Positions 48,410 to 64,000 of a stretch of DNA of 64,000 nt are shown in pieces. Origin of the DNA: Caenorhabditis remanei. Taxonomy: Eukaryota; Nematoda; Chromadorea; Rhabditida; Rhabditidae. Location of the stretch: assembly GCF_010183535.1 (NCBI RefSeq), contig NC_071328.1:13392001-13456000 (forward strand). The letters run 5' to 3'. The position numbers and the translations under genes were made by a program. The first letter of the stretch is position 1, and the number at the start of each line of letters is the position of its first letter. A model generated the notes under the pieces. It had not been told where the DNA came from and made no database searches. It worked only from the letters and a program-made list of their open reading frames with translations.

Positions 48410-49218
48410 AGCTGCACAGTCCTTCAAAGTGATAATCCGCGACAGAGCGCGATTGCGACGATCGCTGGCGCGATTCTCGTTTTTCAGCTTAAAACCGATT
48501 ATACACCGATTTCTCGAAATTTCAGCATTTTCGCTGGTTCAAAAGTAGTAACAAATGTTCTGCGGACAAAAATACATCGTTTAAGTGTAACCTTCTCTCA
48601 CATTGTCGAAAAATAAGAGAGTTGAAAGACTTTTAAGAAAATCAACTAAAAAAAACCATTTTTTGCCATTTTCAGAAGAAATACGAAAAATTGGAGCGAT
48701 TTCATTTGTTCTCGTTAAGTAACATTTATGAAGATGACTGTTGCGAACATTTTAAGCCTAAATACGTGTTATAATATTCAGAACTGGAATTATTGAATCA
48801 ATTTTTAAGTTCAACTTTTTTCAAAAAATTCAGTTTTTTGTTAATTTTTCGGTCTAGAAGTACTTGAAAGGATTCAAAATAGCATAACGGCAACTGGAAA
48901 TACTTAATTAGCAGGAGAAATGCACTTTTTATTGAAAATTCGAGAGTTTTTTGTTTCTCAAAAAAAAAATAAAACTGACTTTTTGGCGTTGAAAAGCGGT
49001 ATATCATGGTTTGATGGGCACCTATTCACTTCTACGCCTTTTTTTTCGACGAATTCACTCGTTTTATCATAGAACTCGGCAATTTTGCTCGCATGCTCAA
49101 TTAATTGAATTTCGGGTTACTGTAGAATTTAAAGGGAGGCGACACAAAACTTTAAAAAACGGGAAGCGCGCCAGCTATGTCTGTTGTGCGCATTATCACT
49201 TTGAATGACTGTGAGCTG
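48410..49218. mobile_element. Non-autonomous relative of the RAG1/Transib-like transposon
   Basis: The element 48415-49213 (799 bp) starts CACAGTCCTTCAAAGTGATA and ends GCGCATTATCACTTTGAATG ACTGTG, the same termini as the 3.5-kb element. It is flanked by a perfect 5-bp duplication AGCTG (48410-48414 and 49214-49218). The inner ~60 bp at the left (AGAGCGCGATTGCGACGATCGCTGGCGC) and GGGAAGCGCGCCAGCTATGT at the right are shared. Diverged stretches near 48640-48780 also resemble 10290-10430. No transposase gene, so it would depend on the enzyme of the full element. Confidence 0.9.
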
Positions 49219-49219
49219 T

Positions 49220-50760
49220 TATGAAATTCTTCAAAAAATGATAAGAATTGTGCCCCCCGCAATTGTCTCTCTCTTCGCGTGTCCTCTGATCATTTTCAGT
49301 TTTTTGATACCATGTGATACCTCAATTTGCTCCAATTCCCACAGAGTCCCACAGACACTCTGAAAATCCATCCGCCGCCGCCCCCGAAATCGAAAAATTC
49401 CAATCGAATGACAACGTTTTTTGTCTTCTTTTCATTCTCATGCTTGACTGAAAAAGAAAAAGAAAACAACATTCTTTCTCACTCCATTCTCCTTCTTTTT
49501 GATAGAGAAATGCTCCCTTTTTTTGGAATTTTCAAGAAAATTGAAGGTTTTCAGTCGAATAATATATCATTTTCTGCGAGATTATCAAATTTTAGACTAA
49601 ATTTAGGCTAAAATTAGTGAAATTAGTTATTTTTCGCCTGAAAACTCTCTGTTGCAACAATTTTAAATATGTTAGTTTTCGAGTTTTTGGCTTTGAGACG
49701 TCCCGGAGCCGATTTCTAGACGGAAAATCGGATTTTTCGCATTTTTCAATGGAAAACACCGATTTTAAGCTGTTTTCTCAAAAAAAATCGGGGTTTTTTC
49801 CCATTTTTTAAGGGAAAATCCGATTTTTTTCAGAATTGAGGGTTTTCTACATTTATATTTGATTCAAATCAAGCTCTTTTTCCTGGTTTTCTGCCGAATA
49901 GCTTAAAAATGACAAGTTTCGTCTTTATAGGTTAAAAACTCAAATTAATTTCAGCACATTTCAAACCGAAAAGTGCCTAATAAGTGCAAAATTTCCTTGA
50001 AAATACTTATAAAACTGTCAGTTTTCATATACTTTTGAATTGAATTCCGTTCCTTTTGCTAATTTTCCATCGAAAAACTGAGTATTTTGAGGCAAATTAT
50101 AGAATTTTCAACTAAATATTGATGAAATCACACATTCTTCCGTGTTTTTGAGCATGGAAATACTAATTTTGCCTATTTTAATCGATTTCTCTTTTTTCTG
50201 AGCTGAAAATGCATCGGTTGGACACGTTTGTCACCAATATTTTGTGAATTAGCCAAAAAATTCATCAAAAATAACATTTTTTCTTCATATTCGAGTTGGA
50301 AGAAACCACCATTTTCCGCAGAATTTTTGTTAAAGTTTGTCTTTTTTCACTCAAAATCTGTCAAAATTGGAAGCTTTCGTATAAAAGTGTCGAAAATAGG
50401 AACAATTTTAACATTCCAAACCAAAACGCGCCAAATTTCGTGATAAATTTATCAAAAATAACATTTTTCGTCCAATTTTGAGCTGAAAATCATGAAAAGT
50501 TATAAAAATACCTCTATATTCACATTATTATGAAAGAAACCACCATTTTTCGCAGAATTTTTTGTTAAATTTAGCTTTTTTCACTCAAAATCTGTCAAAT
50601 TTGCAAATTTTTCAAAAATTTTCCCGTTTGTTTCCTTTTTCTGAGAAAAATTTTCTCAACTTTTTCTGTCTATAAATCACTGTTTCTCTTTTTTTCCGTT
50701 TCATGAATCGCTTTATTATCTTTTAATTATCTAATTTCTGCAATTTCATATTTATTTTCA
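49220..50760. other. Upstream region of let-502, no gene seen
   Basis: AT-rich, with a GCCGCCGCCCCCG island at 49370-49385 near TCTCTCTCTTCGCGTGTCC. A TTTATTTTCAG acceptor ends at 50761, 104 bases before the let-502 ATG, so the first let-502 leader exon or an SL trans-splice site may lie here. Confidence 0.4.
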
Positions 50761-50864
50761 GAAGACCAACACAACAACAAAAACACTCAAAAGCAGACAG
50801 CTCTTGTCCCCGTCGTTTTTGCCTGAATACGATCTGCATTGGCGGACGGCGGAAAGCTCACAAA

Positions 50865-63635
<12,771 letters not shown>

Positions 63636-63859
63636 GTGAGTTTTTGGAAGGTTTCAGATGAAATGTTGGTGAAAAAATGAACAAAATTCATGATTATCAG
63701 AGCAAATTTCTGTTAAAAATCATTGAAAATTAACAAAATTGATCACTGCTGACCGCATTTTTCGTTGTTGTGTTTCTAGGCCACAGATAGTTCTTCCACG
63801 TCCTCTCTGGTGAATTTTACCTTGTTTTAGAAAAAGAAAAAAGAATGCAAAAAAGATTT

Positions 63860-63937
63860 ACGCACTGGGGGGATCGAACCCCGGTTGGTCGAAGTGGGAC
63901 ATGTTCTGTCGAAATTTCCACTCGGCCAATTGGACCC
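63860..63937 (-). pseudogene. tRNA-like pseudogene (Leu/Ser type)
   Basis: Minus strand: TTGGCCGAGTGG (A box, D arm) followed ~45 bases later by GGGGTTCGATCCCC (T arm and B box) and AGTGCG. Both internal pol III promoter boxes fit, but the 5' acceptor strand (GTCCAAT) does not pair with the 3' strand and no standard 7-base anticodon loop forms. A decayed tRNA or tRNA-derived repeat in a let-502 intron. Confidence 0.5.
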
Positions 63938-64000
63938 TTTTTTCAGAATATTGAAAAATTGTGTTTTTCAGAGGTTTTAGTGGTTTCTAAGTGTTTTGAG

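Overview
The window is nuclear DNA of a Caenorhabditis nematode. Introns are short and AT-rich with TTTCAG-type acceptors and GTAAG/GTGAG donors. The protein set is Caenorhabditis-like: an F-box/FBA gene and orthologues of genes I recall sitting together on C. elegans chromosome I (ALG-2/PDCD6-like M04F3.4, rpa-2, viln-1, let-502). The species cannot be named from sequence alone. Long introns packed with miniature transposons argue for a repeat-rich genome.

Layout. 0.36-0.9 kb: 3' end of a minus-strand gene with a C2H2-like cluster. 2.5-7.1 kb: repeats, two exon-like fragments, a 1-kb palindromic-ended element carrying an exon-like piece, and two Tc/mariner-type MITEs. 7.1-8.0 kb: an intact two-exon F-box/FBA gene (minus), with an inverted partial copy at 8.25-8.43 kb. 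8.6-10.0 kb: foldback elements. 10.08-13.61 kb: a complete DNA transposon. 13.87-16.97 kb: penta-EF-hand gene (plus). 18.25-19.82 kb: rpa-2 (minus). 20.67-23.36 kb: secreted chitin-binding mucin-like protein (plus). 23.62-41.76 kb: viln-1 (minus), including an 11.7-kb repeat-filled intron; its 5' end is unresolved. 41.8-50.8 kb: gene-poor repeats and pyrimidine-rich islands. 50.87-63.64 kb and beyond: let-502 Rho kinase (plus), 3' end outside the window.

Main discovery. The 10.08-13.61 kb element encodes an 826-residue spliced protein with the signature of the RAG1/Transib transposase superfamily. It has D304, D380 and E780, plus a split zinc site C399-x2-C402 / H755-x4-H760. The spacings D380 to C399 (19) and H760 to E780 (20) equal those of vertebrate RAG1 (D708 to C727; H942 to E962). 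Its terminal inverted repeats start CACAGTC, close to the CACAGTG recombination-signal heptamer. A 799-bp non-autonomous relative at 48.4-49.2 kb has the same ends and a perfect 5-bp target duplication (AGCTG).

Other strong signals. A GGCCGGGCC-rich MITE family ends in CAGACTTG...CAAGTCTG and has perfect 8-bp target duplications at five sites (hAT-like). A second hAT-like family ends in CATAGTT. A third 8-bp-TSD element is nested in an older foldback. let-502 has an apparent 1-base deletion in the kinase domain, either a sequence error or a real lesion.

Cell-biology genes. let-502 is the actomyosin contractility kinase and viln-1 a gelsolin/villin-type actin binder, so two actin-cytoskeleton genes lie next to each other in opposite orientation. 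rpa-2 is a single-stranded-DNA-binding subunit. I see no operon spacing.
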